From contig WUAJ01000119.1 of the NCBI GenBank assembly GCA_009827215.1, forward strand, positions 1 through 7,193: DNA of 7,193 bases, read 5' to 3'. A program made the translations under genes and the position numbers. Source of the DNA: Phycisphaeraceae bacterium (lineage in GTDB: Bacteria; Planctomycetota; Phycisphaerae; Phycisphaerales; UBA1924). Of this stretch, positions 6,801-7,193 are shown in pieces (position 1 is the first letter of the stretch; each line of letters opens with the position of its first letter). A model generated the notes under the pieces. That model was not told the DNA's origin, ran no database searches, and saw only the letters and a list, made by a program, of their open reading frames with translations.

Positions 6801-6895
6801 CGCCGGAGCATCTGGTGAATCAGACCCGCGCGGAGCTTGAGCAGAAAAAGCAGGATCGTGATTCGGTCCAAGCGTCGCTGGACAAGCTCGGATGA
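3827..6895 (+). CDS. valS: Valyl-tRNA synthetase
   Basis: ValRS is a cytoplasmic class I enzyme that joins valine to tRNA-Val using ATP and hydrolyses mischarged Thr-tRNA. The protein is 1022 aa from the ATG at 3827, which has a Shine-Dalgarno (GGAAA, 3815-3819) 7 bases upstream. An in-frame ATG at 3800 would add 9 residues but lacks one, and the conserved part begins at SKAYDP. Domains: HIGH motif as HLGH (61-64); CP1 editing domain with TTRPET (241-246) and VTPAHDPND (308-316); CISRQLWWGHRIP (474-486); DVLDTWFSSALW (556-567); KMSKS (650-654); helical anticodon-binding domain around DRWMLSRV to DFCDWYLESIKPT; and a C-terminal coiled-coil arm (about 954-1022). It is longer than E. coli ValRS (951 aa). 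The extra length lies partly in residues 420-450 and partly in the 489-555 loop, whose DNA is AT-rich and lacks the zinc cysteines of many ValRSs. Identity is certain; the start is less so. Confidence 0.97.
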   Translation: MSTTTLEPMSKAYDPAATEPAMWSKWMDSGAFHADPSRVLDGNARPYCILIPPPNVTAALHLGHALNNSIQDILVRAHRMKGFETLWMPGTDHAGIATQTMVDKKLKGEGKAGIAEYKKKELEGGNGRDEFIGLVQEFKDEFEERITHQLQTMGCSCDWERQRFTMDDICARAVREAFFRLFKDGLIYRGKRLVNWDPVTQTALADDEVEMNDVDGFFWYLRYPVVDDAGNETGEHVTVATTRPETYLGDTGVAVNPKDPNHAKFIGKRVKLPFVGRIIPIIGDDYVVMADPESSDSKAKFASGFLKVTPAHDPNDYMIGQRHDLEMINIMAPDASISDQHGWDRAENNEGGEQFVGLSREDARAAIEQAFRDANLLEAKKPHNHAVGHSYRSHVPVEPYLSDQWYCKVTDDRLRGNAQRALNPEQRTEKSIKDWVESRPKMMTDGSNDGTMSFYPSRYAKTYETWHDNLRDWCISRQLWWGHRIPVWFKEYESFEAMESESDAIVLGWLKDYQIVSIGADEVAQSEGHGDFICIADADERAIELLLEHGYTQDPDVLDTWFSSALWPLSTMGWPDASAAKDSSGVADFESVLGAFNPTSVLCTAREIITLWVSRMTMFNRYFLGQEQAGKAPFKDVFIHAMIQDGEGRKMSKSLGNGVDPLDIIHSHGADAMRFTLCQMTTQTQDVRMPVELDESTGKNTSPKFDIGRNLCNKLWNAAKFAMMMLEKNPVQAGAPIDAQELSLVDRWMLSRVVHATGAVNTALRNYMFKDYADAIYDLLWRDFCDWYLESIKPTVGTDPNQAAVLRHVLDSILRLMHPVTPFITEAIHERLSAIPMREIEGFGFDETKSSETLCQSGWPNPDQSLRDEVAEEAYGRMVALTTAIREVRASNKVPPKRKVVLHVSGELASDVARWSPLVETLCNLSEVSGDEAPDASASFVFEGTEYRVSDLADAVDASVEKERLTNELASLNKAISGLEGRLSNPGYVDKAPEHLVNQTRAELEQKKQDRDSVQASLDKLG
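5301..5480 (+). other. AT-rich segment inside valS with foreign-looking codon use
   Basis: By hand count these 180 bases hold 74 G+C (41%). The 120 bases at 5161-5280 hold 76 (63%) and the 120 at 5521-5640 also 76 (63%). Codons shift to GAA, TCA, CAA, ATT, GTT, GCT and GAT, against GCG, CGC, CTC, GAC and GAG around it. The frame stays open and the conserved blocks on both sides are intact. The segment encodes the loop between WWGHRIPVW and DVLDTWFSSALW. Confidence 0.8.
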
Positions 6896-7193
6896 ACCGC
6901 ACGCTCGCATTGATCGTGCTCGCCGGGACGATGATGGGCGGCTGCTCATCGTCGAGTCCGTCCGCGTCCCCCACTGTTCGAAGCGCTCCTGTGCAGCGGT
7001 TCGTCGCGGAGCGTCAGCGCTGGTCGTACCAGGGCAACGACGGGTGGACCTACTACACTCCCGGCGCGACGATCCGCACGACGATCACCGATCGGCGCAT
7101 GCTCATCCGCATCCCGGCGTTTGTCGAGCTCTCACAGATCCATGCGCGCACGGCGCTGACGACGCTCCCTGCTCCGAGTGAGCCCGTCGATAC
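6892..7193 (+). CDS. Putative lipoprotein, N-terminal part (3' end outside window)
   Basis: The ATG at 6892 overlaps the valS stop (ATGA), so translation is probably coupled to valS. The frame stays open for 100 codons to the window edge, so the gene is truncated here. The N-terminus is a lipoprotein-type signal: a short basic start (MNR), a hydrophobic stretch (TLALIVLAGTMM) and a cysteine at residue 18 in MGGC, a loose lipobox followed by a Ser-rich linker (SSSSPSASP). The mature part begins RFVAERQRWSYQGNDGWTYY and continues with a PGATIRTTITDRRMLIRIPAFVEL stretch. This faintly recalls the start of planctomycete proteins of the DUF1570 type (a threonine-rich strand, then a D-x-x-x-L-x-x-x-P-x-F-x-E helix). 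That match is from memory and weak. The protein is likely attached to a membrane facing the periplasm. Confidence 0.75.
   Translation, partial: MNRTLALIVLAGTMMGGCSSSSPSASPTVRSAPVQRFVAERQRWSYQGNDGWTYYTPGATIRTTITDRRMLIRIPAFVELSQIHARTALTTLPAPSEPVD

Overview
The window is chromosomal housekeeping DNA from a moderately GC-rich bacterium. Spots in valS that I counted by hand are 63% G+C. Several small Ser/Thr- or Asp-rich membrane proteins of no recognisable family, a TPR protein on a membrane anchor and a divergent ValRS suggest a planctomycete, perhaps of the Phycisphaerae. That placement is a guess from style; no marker gene proves it. I see no mobile element, CRISPR array, tRNA, rRNA or defence system, and no stretch over 100 bases without a gene.

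Layout. Bases 1-862 (+) hold the 3' end of a membrane-anchored protein and, 22 bases on, a small two-helix membrane protein. They face a minus-strand operon (868-2335) of prfB, encoding release factor 2, followed after 3 bases by another small two-helix membrane protein. Divergent from prfB is a short single-helix protein (2416-2685, +). It ends one base from the end of a minus-strand TPR protein (2687-3748). Divergent from the TPR gene is valS, valyl-tRNA synthetase (about 3827-6895, +). Its stop codon overlaps the start of a lipoprotein gene (6892 to the window edge).

Main result. prfB is not one open frame. A 24-codon leader starts at 2335 behind a good Shine-Dalgarno and ends CTT TGA C, the classical +1 programmed frameshift site of RF2. 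The next frame carries the rest of the protein (join 2335-2264 and 2262-1225, 369 aa). A gene caller would truncate it at a GTG (2274). The Shine-Dalgarno-like stimulator found just upstream of the slip site in E. coli is not evident here.

Second result. Inside valS, about 180 bases (5301-5480) fall to 41% G+C with different codon use, between flanks of 63%. They encode the loop between the WWGHRIP and DVLDTWFSSALW blocks, where many ValRSs carry a zinc knuckle. Here the loop is long and has one cysteine.

The recognised genes serve translation: tRNA-Val charging and stop-codon release. The small membrane proteins have no assignable function. The ends of neighbouring genes are packed very tightly (3, 5 and 1 base gaps and one ATGA overlap).
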